Position numbers and translations under genes: made by a program. From Micromonospora cathayae (GTDB lineage: Bacteria > Actinomycetota > Actinomycetes > Mycobacteriales > Micromonosporaceae): DNA of 64,000 nucleotides. The DNA is taken from NCBI RefSeq assembly GCF_028993575.1, contig NZ_CP118615.1, positions 5,609,001 through 5,673,000 on the forward strand, read 5' to 3'. Positions within the stretch are counted from its first letter, which is position 1, and every line of letters starts with the position of its first letter. Below are positions 50,401 to 58,756 of the stretch, one piece after another. The notes under the pieces were generated by a model. That model was not told the DNA's origin and did not search any database. It saw only the letters and a program-made list of their open reading frames with translations.

Positions 50401-51290
50401 GTCGACCCGGCCGGATCGGCGTCGGGGACGGTGCCGGACGACCCGGCGGCGAGCAGGGCCGGGGCGTGGAAGGCGCCGACAACGGCGGCGACCCGCCGGC
50501 CGTCCGCACCGGCCCCGGCCAGCACCCGGCGCATGTGCTCCTCACGGGCCAGGTCCCGGGCCGGTACGCCGTCACCGCTGGCGCTGTCGGTACGCATCGC
50601 CCAGCCCACCCCGAGGGCGGCCCGGCGGACCGCCTCCGGTGGGCAGCCCGGGGCGCGTACCTCGACCACCCGGTCCCACAGGTCGTCGCCGTCGCGGCCG
50701 GTGCCGCTGGCACCGAGCGCGGTGGCGTAGCCGGACCGGCGCGGGCCACCCGCACCCGGGGCGGCGTCGTCCCCGGTGCCCGGACCGACCGTCGGGTCCG
50801 GACCGACCGTCGGGTCCGGGTCGGTGGTCGCCCCGGGGGCGGACCACCCGGGATCGGCCAGCGGCAGGTCGCAGCAGACGACCTCGACGCCGCGCTGCCG
50901 GGCCCAGCGGATCGCGGCCAGCTCCGGCGAGAAGTCGGCGAACGGGTAGAAGCCCATCGGCCCGTCCGTACCGTGGCTGCCCACCACGGCGAGCGGGGCC
51001 CGGGCGGCCGGATCGGACAGGTACGGCAGCCAGTGCTGGAAGTCCGCCGGCAGCTCGACGGCGACCACCTCGGCCCCGGCGGCGTCCAGCAGGGCGGGCA
51101 CCACCGCCGCCAGCGCGGGACTGTGGTGCCGCACCCCGATCAGGTACGGCCGGACGGAACGGGCGAGCGCGTCGACCACGACCCGCGGGTCGACGGCGGA
51201 CCGGCCGTTCGCCGCTGGGTCGGCGCCGGATCGACCGGCCACGGCGGGTTCGGTGGCCGGCACGGCGGCCACCCGGGACGGCGGCGTCAC
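47484..51290 (-). CDS. DUF5682-like plus vWA-domain protein
   Basis: A 1268-residue fusion. The N-terminal part has GVRHHSPALA (about residue 52), VVAVELPADF and RQRGVEVVCCDLP; I assign it to DUF5682, and the pattern recalls the ChaN/EreA/TraB-like fold, both from memory. A long helical middle follows with Pro/Asp-rich segments, two of them tandem-repeated. The last ~190 residues are a von Willebrand A domain with the metal site DVSGSM, a Thr in GGGTH and an Asp in VVSDFEEG. vWA proteins act as partners of MoxR ATPases. GTG 51290 overlaps the MoxR stop (GTGA). Function is unproven; the class is suspected in stress or conflict responses. Confidence 0.85.
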   Translation of the reverse strand: MTPPSRVAAVPATEPAVAGRSGADPAANGRSAVDPRVVVDALARSVRPYLIGVRHHSPALAAVVPALLDAAGAEVVAVELPADFQHWLPYLSDPAARAPLAVVGSHGTDGPMGFYPFADFSPELAAIRWARQRGVEVVCCDLPLADPGWSAPGATTDPDPTVGPDPTVGPGTGDDAAPGAGGPRRSGYATALGASGTGRDGDDLWDRVVEVRAPGCPPEAVRRAALGVGWAMRTDSASGDGVPARDLAREEHMRRVLAGAGADGRRVAAVVGAFHAPALLAAGSSGTVPDADPAGSTGGPLGGAVDRSPGPAGGTAARAGGNAVVTSLVPYAFDLLDSRSGYPAGIRDPRWQQSVLAAAGDPDRIRAAAARAVTDVCRELRAAGHTAGTGEAAEAVRLADDLARLRGLPAPGRGEVLEAVTTVLGQGELLGRGRALARALESVLVGADRGRTAPGTPRSGLGPSVEAALAALRLPHPASPKAREVRLDPLRTDLDSRREILLHRLHVCGVGYGEPVAVAGTGDGAALTTRWQLAWTPSVAARLDLVGVRGVTAALAAAGTLRERFRREVADGGPTAAQLLTGLRDAARCDLPELVTDRLDLAAVVLPGSGTLPELLTALDLLAALRREHLPGTTAASRDRAGELAVVLLDAAVRGLPGLAGSDATDDAAALVDLAVRAGQDRIGLRLDDALDQLARSGSSLMQGAALAARVLLDLTDLATLGTRIAGGIDAATGPDSRRHLHRMLGGLLTAAHPLLQSAPAALDPLLERIERLTDTGFLDRLPALRGGFDVLTPAARDRLLDAVAERLGDRIDVTLSAPPELLARWAAADAAGRAALLARGLPIPDPPSRTAGAATDRPRRPSAAADTDPVSEVRAAVTDPAPPPTPAVTDPAPPPASGLAPADRWRLLLGRQPDRLPADARRYARALDELYGAGRGEGGIDLGTGAGGGQEASFPTAREWADELEALFGRPVREEVIARAAEHGRLDVLAELDPAAVRPSVELLTSVLSLAGGLPEAKLAALRPLVRRLVEELTAQLANRARPALTGLTSPRPSRRPGGRINLDRTLRANLAHTRRLGDGRTVVVPERPVFHTRTRREADWRLVLVVDVSGSMEASVVWSALTAAVLAGVPSLSTHFLAFSTEVADLTGRVDDPLSLLLEVRVGGGTHIAAGLAHARSLVTVPSRTIVAVVSDFEEGYPLAGLLGEVRALASAGVHLLGCAALNDRGVPCYSVPVAEQLVAAGMPVAALSPLELARWVGDRVRGGSR
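50781..50816. repeat. Two perfect 18-bp tandem copies inside the vWA gene
   Basis: CGGACCGACCGTCGGGTC occurs twice in a row and encodes a repeated PDPTVG segment in a linker. The frame is kept. Confidence 0.85.
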
Positions 51291-52474
51291 CGCAGGCTCG
51301 CCCGCAGGTCCCAGAGCCGACGCCACATCGCCGAGCCGTCCTCGGCGCGCCGGCGGACCGGACCGTCCCAGTAGCCGAGCAGCCGGGCGTGGTCGTTCTC
51401 GTCGTCCTTGCGGACCACCCCGAGCAGATGCCCGGGGACCAGGTCGAGCGGGTCCGAGCCGGGGAGGAACGCGGCGGCCAGCCCCAGCGACGCCGCCACC
51501 TGCACCGCCTCGGCGGTGGACATCACGGTGCCGGGCCGTTCCACGTCCCAGCCCTCGCCCGACCGGCCGGTCCGCAGGTCCCGGAACACGGTGACCAGGG
51601 CGTCCAGCACCGCGTCGTCCACCGCGTACGGCGCGCCGGCGCGCTGGACGGCGGCGGTGGCCTGCCGACGGACCAGGTCGGTCTCGGTGTCCGCGTCCCC
51701 GATCGGGTGCACGGTCTCGAAGTTGAACCGGCGCTTGAGCGCCGAGGACATCTCCGACACCCCCCGGTCGCGCAGGTTGGCGGTGGCGATCACGGTGAAC
51801 CCGGGCGTCGCCCGGATCAGGCCGTCCCCGGTGCCGGCCAGCTCCGGCACGTTCATCCGCCGGTCGGACAGGATGGACACCAGAGCGTCCTGCACCTCGG
51901 GCAGGCAGCGGGTGACCTCCTCGATCCGGGCGACCCGCCCGGTCCGCATCGCGGTCAGCACCGGCGAGTCGACCAGGGCCTGCGGGGTGGGGCCCTGGGC
52001 GAGCAGCAGCGCGTAGTTCCAGCCGTACCGGAAGGCGTCCTCGGTGGTACCGGCGGTGCCCTGCACGGTCAGCGCGCTGGTGCCGCAGACCGCGGCGGCC
52101 AGCAGCTCCGAGAGCATCGACTTGGCGGTGCCGGGCTCACCGACCAGCAGCAGGCCCCGCTCCCCGGCGAGGGTGACCACGCACCGTTCGACCAGGCTGC
52201 GTTCGCCGACGAACTTCGCGGCGATGGTCATGCTGGCCGGCAGGTCGACGCCACCCGGGCCGGTCCGCCGGTCGGCCGGCAGCGCCAGCGCCTCGCCGTC
52301 GCTGCCCTGGATGAAGGTGACCACGGCGCGCGGGGTCAGCGCCCAGCCCGGCGGCCGGGCCCCGTCGTCGTACGCGGCCAGGAAGGCCAGCTCGTCGGCG
52401 TACCGCTGCTCGGCGGAGAGCACCTGGGCGGCCTCCGGGGCCACGGTGGGGCGGACGTGTTCCGTCACGGTCAC
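51287..52474 (-). CDS. MoxR-type AAA+ ATPase
   Basis: A 395-residue AAA+ ATPase of the MoxR group, which remodels protein complexes and works with vWA partners. Walker A is LLLVGEPGTAKSML. The Walker B region reads VARIEEVTRC, with Glu-Glu in place of the usual Asp-Glu. Sensor 1 is TVIATANLRD and the arginine-finger stretch is SALKRRFNFE. The C-terminal lid follows. The GTG start at 52474 has a GAGGAA site. The stop overlaps the start of the vWA gene, the expected partner. Confidence 0.9.
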   Translation of the reverse strand: MTVTEHVRPTVAPEAAQVLSAEQRYADELAFLAAYDDGARPPGWALTPRAVVTFIQGSDGEALALPADRRTGPGGVDLPASMTIAAKFVGERSLVERCVVTLAGERGLLLVGEPGTAKSMLSELLAAAVCGTSALTVQGTAGTTEDAFRYGWNYALLLAQGPTPQALVDSPVLTAMRTGRVARIEEVTRCLPEVQDALVSILSDRRMNVPELAGTGDGLIRATPGFTVIATANLRDRGVSEMSSALKRRFNFETVHPIGDADTETDLVRRQATAAVQRAGAPYAVDDAVLDALVTVFRDLRTGRSGEGWDVERPGTVMSTAEAVQVAASLGLAAAFLPGSDPLDLVPGHLLGVVRKDDENDHARLLGYWDGPVRRRAEDGSAMWRRLWDLRASLR

Positions 52475-52520
52475 GGTGTTCCTCGATCTTTCACTGGGTC
52501 TCGGACATTCGGGCGGGGTC

Positions 52521-52552
52521 GGCTGGTGGGGCCGGGTCCGGCTGCACCAGCC
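52521..52552 (-). other. Intercistronic hairpin before the MoxR gene
   Basis: An eight-base outer stem (52521-52528 with 52545-52552) encloses a second GCCGG/CCGGC stem in the 89-bp gap between the 1695-residue protein gene and the MoxR gene. It may tune expression between the two halves of the operon. Confidence 0.45.
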
Positions 52553-52563
52553 TCAGGTGGGGG

Positions 52564-55500
52564 TCAGCGCGGGCTGCGGGTGGACGGGGTGTCGAGGCGG
52601 GGCCGGTCGCCGTCGCGGAGCCGTCGCCAGGCCCGCCGGTACAGGTCGGCGACCGGTTCGCCGGGCACGGTGACACCGAGCGCGGCGGTACCGTCGGGGG
52701 TCAGGTCGAACAGGGCGGCCTTCCAGCCCTCGACCGGAGGGTGTCCGCTTCCGGGCGCCAGCCACGGGCCGGGCAGGAAGAGTGACCGGCCGGCCCCGGG
52801 CCGGGTGGCCGTGACGACCAGGTCGGTGCCGGCCAGTTCGGCGCGGGCCGCCTTCAGCCGGGCCGGTTTCCAGCCGGTCCACTTCGCCGTGTTGCGGTCG
52901 GTGGGGTCCGGCATGGCGAGCAGCATCAGGTACACCGCCGCCGCGTCGGCACCCAGACCGTGTGCGGTGGCCGCCTCGGTGACCAGGTCGGGCACCGACC
53001 GGGTGGGGTCCTGCGGCCACCACGTCCCGTCGGTGGTCCGGTCGCCGTCGGCCGGGACCCCGGGGTCGGCGAGCAGCGCCGCGAACCGCGGGTCGCGGAC
53101 CAGCCGCAGGGCCACCTCCGTCGGGTACGGCTGGGCCGCGTCGGGCCGCAGCGCCGGCAGGTACGGGTCGGTCCCGTCGGCGTCGAGCAGGTCCGGCCGC
53201 AGCGCCGGCGACGGCTGGTCGTCGTGGGTGGCCAGCACGATCGCGCCGTACCGCTCCCAGCCCGGACCGGTCTCCGACGGGGTGCCGGCCACCTGGCGGA
53301 AGTCGGTCAGGGAGACGTACCGGTCGAGGTCGAGCAGCAGGTGCGGGTTGGTCAGCCGGTCCCGGAGCGCGGCCAGCGCGGCCGGCAACGCGGCCCGGCA
53401 CGGGTCACCGGCCGGGGTGTGGTGGGCGACCCAGGCGGCCAGCCGGACCGTCGAGACGAGCACCTCACCGGTGAAGCCGGTGGCCCGGTCGTCGACCGGG
53501 CGGGCCCGGTCACCGCTGATCTGGAAGGCCAGGTCGGTGCCCAGTTCGGCCGAACGGGCCGGGTCGAGCAGCGCCGGCAGCGCCCGGGCCGGGCTCCAGC
53601 CGGTGCGGATGGCGCGGACCGCCTCGGCGAGCAGGTGTTCGGGCACCACCACCCGGCGGCCCAGGGCGGCGTTCCAGACCGCCGCGGCGGCGGCGACGTC
53701 CGGGCCGTCGGTCCACAGCCGGGCCGGATCGTCCGGCAGCAGCGCCCCGACCACGGCCCGCCGCAGCTGCGGGCTGGCCTCGGCCAGTACGCCGAAGGCC
53801 AGCTTGACCTCGGCGGCCTGCCGGATGCCGAGCGCCTTGCGCAGCTCGGCGGGGACGCTGCCGGCCGAGTCGGCGTACGGCACACCGGCCAGCACCAGCT
53901 TCGCGGCGGTGGGGGTGACCCCGGTCAGCTCGGCGAACCGCTCGGCCGGCTCCGGCCGCCACGGCACCGGACCGCGCGTGGTCCACTCGGTGTGGAAGCG
54001 GGCCAGCCAGCCGGCCGGCCGGTCGGCGCCGACCGGGGTCGAGGAGTCCACCGTGTACGGCTCGGGCACGGCGAACACCCCGGTCGGGTCGTGGTACAGC
54101 GCGTCCAGGTGGTAGCCGGTCCGGGTGCCGCCGGCGGTGAGCACGGCGAGGAACGCCCCGTCGGGCAGCGGCAGGATGCCCGGCCGGGGATACCGGCGGT
54201 TGCCCTGCGGGTCGGTCAGGTCGTCATCGAGCAGGTGCAGCCGGAACCGGCGCCACCGGGCCGGTTCGGTCGCGGTACCCAGGTCGAGCCGGTCCAGCGC
54301 GGTGAGCAGGGCACGCAGGTCGTCCCGGTGGTCGTCCGGGGTGACCGCCGCGACCGCCCGGTAGGCGACCGCCGCCACCCCGTCCAGCAGCGGCCACCAG
54401 GACAGCGCACCGGGCAGCGCCGGCCCGTCCAGGTGCAGCCGTACGGCGGGGTCGGGGCCGCCGGTCGCGGACCGCTGGGCGGTGAACGCCTGGAACTGGG
54501 TGAAGGCGTGCGGCTGGGTGGCCTCCGGGCGGGCGGAGCCACGCAGGCCGTCCAGCGCCACGCCGAGCCGCCGGTCGGTGGGTCCGTCGACGGTGCCGGT
54601 CGACGCCGGGACCGACGCGGACAGCGCCCGGGTGATCCGTTCGGTCGTCGCGTCCAGGTCGGTACGGACCCGGGCGGCCAGCCGCAGCACGCCCGCCACC
54701 CCGGCGAGCAGCGCGGGCTGGCTGATCGCCGGCACCGTCGACCGGACCAGCTCGACCAGCGGATCGGCGGCGGGTTCCGGGGTGCCGGCCGGTGCGGCCG
54801 GTGCCCCGGCGACGGGTGCCGGGACCGCTGCGCCGACCGTGGCTGCCGGGGTGGTGCCGGGACGGCCGGTCGACGCCCCGGCCAGCGCGGCGTGGCGTTC
54901 GGCGACGGCGGCGGTGAGCAGCCCGGCCACCGTGTCCCGGTCGATCCGGCGCAGCGCGGCCGAGCCGGCCGGGTCCCGGGGCAGCAGGTTGCCGAGGAAC
55001 GCCGGGCCGGGCAGCGGCATCCCCCTGGGGCCAAGGTCCCCGCCGGGTTCGCCGCCGACCGCCGACACGACACCGTCCGGGTCGAGCAGGGCCAGGTTGC
55101 TCAGCACCGCCCGGGGTCGGTCGTCACCGGGGAGCATAAGCAGCGCGACCGGTCTCTGCCCGGCCGGCACGGCGACGCTCCGGCCGGCCAGGTCCGTACC
55201 GCGCACCGAGCCGTCCGGGAGGGTGACGACCCGCCAGCCGAGCAGGCCGTCCACCGGTACGGCGGCCGGGGTGGCCCGCCCGGACAGCGCCGGCCGCAGC
55301 CAGCTCGCCCGCTCGGTGAGGCGCTCCCCGGCCGGCAGATCGGCCAGGAACCCGGGCAGGCCGCGCGGGCCGGGGCTGCCACCGACCGGGTCGTACTCGT
55401 GCCAGCCGTCTTCGCTGCCGGTGCCGTTGTCCCGGTACACCCAGTGGGTGGTGCCGTCGGTGATGACCGGCAGTTCGTCCGGGACGGCGGAGTCCCCGGG

Positions 55501-57651
55501 GTGCAGCACTCCCCCGCCGGTGGTCCGGCCCCCGCCGGCCAGCGGCAGGGTGACCGTGTTGCGGCGGGGCTCGCTGCCCCGGGTGCGGCCCTGGAGGGGC
55601 TGCGGCTCGTCGGGGGCCGAGTGCCAGTAGCCGCGCAGGTGGTAACCGAGGTCCGGGGAGCGCCAGTACACCAGCAGGTGGCCGTCGACGTAGTGGTAGC
55701 CGGGCCGGCCCCAGACGTCACCGGCGGGGATGCGCAGGTCGTGGCGGAGCACGATGCCCTCGGCGTCGAACACGCGTACCGTGGTCGGGCCGGCCAGGAT
55801 CGCGTACGGCCAGGCTTCCTGGCGGGTCAGCTCGACCCGGTGGTCCCCGCCGGTCACCTCCTGCCAGGCCGTTTCCCAGGCCGGCCAGCCCAGCTCGGCG
55901 AAGATCCCGCCACGCAGGCTGGCGGCGGCCCGCTCGGCGAGGTCGACGCCGAGGGCCCACCCGAGGTCACCGCCCGGACCGTGGTCCGCGCGCCCGGTGG
56001 CGGTGTCCGCGCGCCCGGTGGCGGTGTCGGCGGAGATCAGTCGGAGGGCCTCGACCGGGAGTCCGCCCAGCCAGTCAAGCGACTCCGGCAGGCATGGCAG
56101 CCCGGCGGCGAACCGGTCGCGGAGCCGCTCGCGCAGCCAGTCGGCCAGTAGCGGCTGCAGGCCCGGCGTGTCGGCCACCCGGCGCAGGGTTTCCGGCTCG
56201 TTGTCGAGTCGGGCCAGCCCACGGTGCAGGGCAGCGGTGAACCGGGCGTCGCCGGCCAGCGCGAACAGGTTCCGCTCTCCCCCGGTCCGGACCCAGTGCG
56301 CCAGGTCCAGGGTGTCGCGCTCGGCCGGTGCGGTCACCGGCAGGTCGAGGGCGAGCAGCAGGTCGAGCAGGTCCAGGTCGTCGCTGACGGTGAGGGTTCC
56401 GCCCTGGTCGGCGAGTTCGGTGCGCAGCCGGTCGGCCAGCCGTTCGACCAGCGGGTACAGCGCCGTCAGCCGGCGGGGGCGGTAGCCGGAGGTGGCCCGG
56501 TCGAGGAAGCGGCGCAGCCAACCGACGGCACCGTCGCGCGGCCGGGCCGGGTCAGGGACGTCCGGGTCGGCGAGTCCGGCGAGCGCGCCGGTGTCGGTCA
56601 GCAGGGTCAGCCAGGCGACCAGTTGGTCCCGGTCGGTGGGCATCAGGTCGAGCAGGCTGCCGCGGATCGCCGGGTCGCTGGCGGCCAGCGCGGTGACCGC
56701 CGGCAGGTGGGCCTTCCACCAGCCGGCCGGCGCCTCGGCGGTGGCCGGTAGCCGGAGCAGCTCGGTCAGGTAGGCGGCCACCCGGTCGGCGGCCCCGGTG
56801 TCGGCCCGGCCGGCCGCCCGGACCAGTCGGTTCACCGCGGTGGCGGACTGGGTGGACGGGGCCACCCCGGCGGACGCGGCGCGCAGCGCCAGCCGGCAGA
56901 ACCGGTCCAGGGCCTCGGCGGGCGGCAGTTGGGCAGCGAGTTCCTTCGCGTAACCGGCCAGCGCGGCCCCGGACACCACCTTGGCGGCGGCGAACTCCAG
57001 GTAGACCTCGTCGAGCCGGTTCAGGTCGATCGGCAGGCCGTGCTGGGCCTCCGCCCGGCGGGCCTTGTTGAACAGCTGCGACGCGTAGGTGTCCTGTCCG
57101 GCGGCCAGGAACGTCCGTGCCGCCTGCTCGAAGAACGTGGGCAGGACGTGCGGCAGGGTACGGGCGAACCGGTCGGCGACGGCCAGGTGTCCGTCCAGGG
57201 CGACCTTCGGCCGGGACCGGGCCTGTCTGGCGAGCCTGTCCAGTTCCGGCAGCACCGCCAGGACGTGCCGGCCGTCGGCCGGATGGTGCACCAGCACCCA
57301 CTCGGGGAAGGCCAGCGGGCGGCGCGGGCCGAGCCCGACGACGGCGGGTTCGGCAGCCGGGGTCAGGCCGAGGAACCCGACGGCGGCGTCCTCGCCCGCG
57401 CCGAGGGCGGCGTCGACCAGGCGGACCACCGGGCGGTCGCCGAGGACCGGGTGCCGGTAGGCGCGGGCGGTGAGGGGCACCGCCCGGTCGCCGGCCCCGG
57501 TGGTGGTCGCCGGCAGTACCGCACCGGCGGCCAGCATGCTCCCGATCGCGCTGGTGTCCATTCCGCTCCCGGTCCTTGCGTCGTCCGTCCCGGCTCCCGC
57601 CGGACCGGTGTGCGTGCCGTTCCCGGTCGTTCGGGTGTCCGTCCCGGTCAT
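52564..57651 (-). CDS. Very large uncharacterised protein of the vWA-MoxR operon
   Basis: A 1695-residue protein without a domain I can name. The first 30 residues are Thr/Gly-rich; MDTSAIGSML at residue 31 is an alternative start. Residues about 100-600 look all-helical (LFNKARRAEAQHG, TELLRLPATAEA) and could be repeats. A Trp/Tyr/Gly-rich segment at about 700-960 looks beta-rich (WGRPGYHYVDGHLLVYWRSP). The end (WTGWKPARLKAARAEL) is conserved-looking. There is no signal peptide or membrane segment. ATG 57651 overlaps the DUF4132-like stop (ATGA), so it belongs to the operon. A scaffold or sensor role for the MoxR-vWA pair is only a guess. Confidence 0.8.
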   Translation of the reverse strand: MTGTDTRTTGNGTHTGPAGAGTDDARTGSGMDTSAIGSMLAAGAVLPATTTGAGDRAVPLTARAYRHPVLGDRPVVRLVDAALGAGEDAAVGFLGLTPAAEPAVVGLGPRRPLAFPEWVLVHHPADGRHVLAVLPELDRLARQARSRPKVALDGHLAVADRFARTLPHVLPTFFEQAARTFLAAGQDTYASQLFNKARRAEAQHGLPIDLNRLDEVYLEFAAAKVVSGAALAGYAKELAAQLPPAEALDRFCRLALRAASAGVAPSTQSATAVNRLVRAAGRADTGAADRVAAYLTELLRLPATAEAPAGWWKAHLPAVTALAASDPAIRGSLLDLMPTDRDQLVAWLTLLTDTGALAGLADPDVPDPARPRDGAVGWLRRFLDRATSGYRPRRLTALYPLVERLADRLRTELADQGGTLTVSDDLDLLDLLLALDLPVTAPAERDTLDLAHWVRTGGERNLFALAGDARFTAALHRGLARLDNEPETLRRVADTPGLQPLLADWLRERLRDRFAAGLPCLPESLDWLGGLPVEALRLISADTATGRADTATGRADHGPGGDLGWALGVDLAERAAASLRGGIFAELGWPAWETAWQEVTGGDHRVELTRQEAWPYAILAGPTTVRVFDAEGIVLRHDLRIPAGDVWGRPGYHYVDGHLLVYWRSPDLGYHLRGYWHSAPDEPQPLQGRTRGSEPRRNTVTLPLAGGGRTTGGGVLHPGDSAVPDELPVITDGTTHWVYRDNGTGSEDGWHEYDPVGGSPGPRGLPGFLADLPAGERLTERASWLRPALSGRATPAAVPVDGLLGWRVVTLPDGSVRGTDLAGRSVAVPAGQRPVALLMLPGDDRPRAVLSNLALLDPDGVVSAVGGEPGGDLGPRGMPLPGPAFLGNLLPRDPAGSAALRRIDRDTVAGLLTAAVAERHAALAGASTGRPGTTPAATVGAAVPAPVAGAPAAPAGTPEPAADPLVELVRSTVPAISQPALLAGVAGVLRLAARVRTDLDATTERITRALSASVPASTGTVDGPTDRRLGVALDGLRGSARPEATQPHAFTQFQAFTAQRSATGGPDPAVRLHLDGPALPGALSWWPLLDGVAAVAYRAVAAVTPDDHRDDLRALLTALDRLDLGTATEPARWRRFRLHLLDDDLTDPQGNRRYPRPGILPLPDGAFLAVLTAGGTRTGYHLDALYHDPTGVFAVPEPYTVDSSTPVGADRPAGWLARFHTEWTTRGPVPWRPEPAERFAELTGVTPTAAKLVLAGVPYADSAGSVPAELRKALGIRQAAEVKLAFGVLAEASPQLRRAVVGALLPDDPARLWTDGPDVAAAAAVWNAALGRRVVVPEHLLAEAVRAIRTGWSPARALPALLDPARSAELGTDLAFQISGDRARPVDDRATGFTGEVLVSTVRLAAWVAHHTPAGDPCRAALPAALAALRDRLTNPHLLLDLDRYVSLTDFRQVAGTPSETGPGWERYGAIVLATHDDQPSPALRPDLLDADGTDPYLPALRPDAAQPYPTEVALRLVRDPRFAALLADPGVPADGDRTTDGTWWPQDPTRSVPDLVTEAATAHGLGADAAAVYLMLLAMPDPTDRNTAKWTGWKPARLKAARAELAGTDLVVTATRPGAGRSLFLPGPWLAPGSGHPPVEGWKAALFDLTPDGTAALGVTVPGEPVADLYRRAWRRLRDGDRPRLDTPSTRSPR
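55986..56027. repeat. Two 21-bp tandem copies inside the large gene
   Basis: A 21-bp unit encoding T-A-T-G-R-A-D is present twice, and part of a third follows. It is in frame and lies in a linker-like segment between the helical and beta-rich parts. Confidence 0.8.
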
Positions 57652-58505
57652 GCCGCCCGCTCCGTTCCGGTCGCGGCGCCGGTCAGGGCCGTCGCCATCC
57701 GCATCCCCTCCGACCAGGCCACCGGCCCGACCTCGACCAACCGCAGGGTCGGACCGTCCACCACCGACCAGGTGAGACCGCCGAGGGTCGCCTCGGAGTC
57801 CCAGTAGTCCTCGTCGAACCGCAGGGCGGCCTCGACCGTCCGGCCGGCCTCCCAGACCCGGCACCTGACCTGCGCGCCGGAGACCTGGAAGCCGAACGTG
57901 GCGGCCCGGACGGCCAGTCGGTTGGGGACCCGGGTGCCCCGGAAGTCGGTGACCGTGGTGTCCCGGTCGGGCAGGTCGGCGGGCCGGTCCCAGGTCCCCC
58001 GGTGCAGTTGCGCGACCCGCTGGGTGATGTCCAGTTCGTCGGCGAACTCACGCAGGTCGGCCAGGGCGGGCAGCCGCGCCGGATGGGGCAGCCGGGCGTT
58101 GGCGGGCGTGAGCCGGACGGTCTCCCCGTCGAGGTCGACCACCCGCAGGTCGCCGGCGTCGGTGACGTCCCGGAGGAAGCCCGGCGCGGCGGGGTCGTCG
58201 CCGAGCACGACGAGGTCACGCAGCGCGTCCCGCCAGGCCGGGTCCGGCCAGACCCGGGCCAGCAGCGCGGTCGGCACCGGCAGCGAGGACACCACCCAGG
58301 CGTCGACCCGGGCCTGGCACTCGGCGGCGTGCCGGTCCAGCCACTGGGCGAGCTGCCGCAGCCGGTCCACCTCGGGATCGTCCCGGAGCGCCTTCGGCAG
58401 GGTCTTGAGTGGACGGCCGGTGGCGCGTGGGCCGGCCGACCGGGCTGCCACCTTTCCGTCCACGAGGGAGATCTCGTACGAGTCTCCCACCGCTAGCCAG
58501 CCCAT
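57648..58505 (-). CDS. DUF4132-like protein, first gene of the vWA-MoxR operon
   Basis: A 285-residue protein that resembles the C-terminal DUF4132 domain: DALRDLVVLGDD, ELDITQRVAQLHRGTW, RAATFGFQVSGAQVR and a final ALRFDEDYWDSE. DUF4132 proteins recur with WGR-domain and MoxR-vWA genes in actinobacteria and some pathogens, and their activity is not known. ATG 58505 has GGAGGG nine bases upstream, and the 247-bp gap before it (58506-58752) must hold the operon promoter. I see no clear -10/-35 pair there. Confidence 0.75.
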   Translation of the reverse strand: MGWLAVGDSYEISLVDGKVAARSAGPRATGRPLKTLPKALRDDPEVDRLRQLAQWLDRHAAECQARVDAWVVSSLPVPTALLARVWPDPAWRDALRDLVVLGDDPAAPGFLRDVTDAGDLRVVDLDGETVRLTPANARLPHPARLPALADLREFADELDITQRVAQLHRGTWDRPADLPDRDTTVTDFRGTRVPNRLAVRAATFGFQVSGAQVRCRVWEAGRTVEAALRFDEDYWDSEATLGGLTWSVVDGPTLRLVEVGPVAWSEGMRMATALTGAATGTERAA

Positions 58506-58705
58506 CAGCCAACACCCTCCGCAGTGACGAATTCACCAGATTCCACACGAAACCCGTCATGATCGACGACTGGAGGGAGGCTAACAGTAGCGACCGACAC
58601 GATCGGTCCGCCCGGTCGCTCCGGGCGGGACCCGCCTTGCCAGGACGCCCCGGTTGGCCGGAGGAGAGGACCGATCGCCGCAGCGCTGTACGCCGCCACC
58701 ACCGG

Positions 58706-58756
58706 CTGATCCGGTGGTGCCCACCGGCCCCGGTGGGCACCCGTCCGACGGATCAG
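58706..58756 (-). terminator. Terminator hairpin at the end of the peptide cluster
   Basis: A 10-bp stem (58716-58725 with 58732-58741) is nested in an outer 8-bp stem (58706-58713 with 58749-58756). The outer stem includes the stop codon of the exporter gene (58753-58755). It ends the leftward peptide operon before the DUF4132-like operon promoter. Confidence 0.65.

Noticed and set aside
50339..54115. A 1258-residue rightward open frame over the vWA, MoxR and large genes
   Set aside because: Composition is Arg/Pro/Ser-rich with no motif, and it crosses several well-supported genes on the other strand.
52960..56151. A 1063-residue rightward open frame
   Set aside because: Antisense to the 1695-residue protein; Gly/Val/Arg-rich, no structure.
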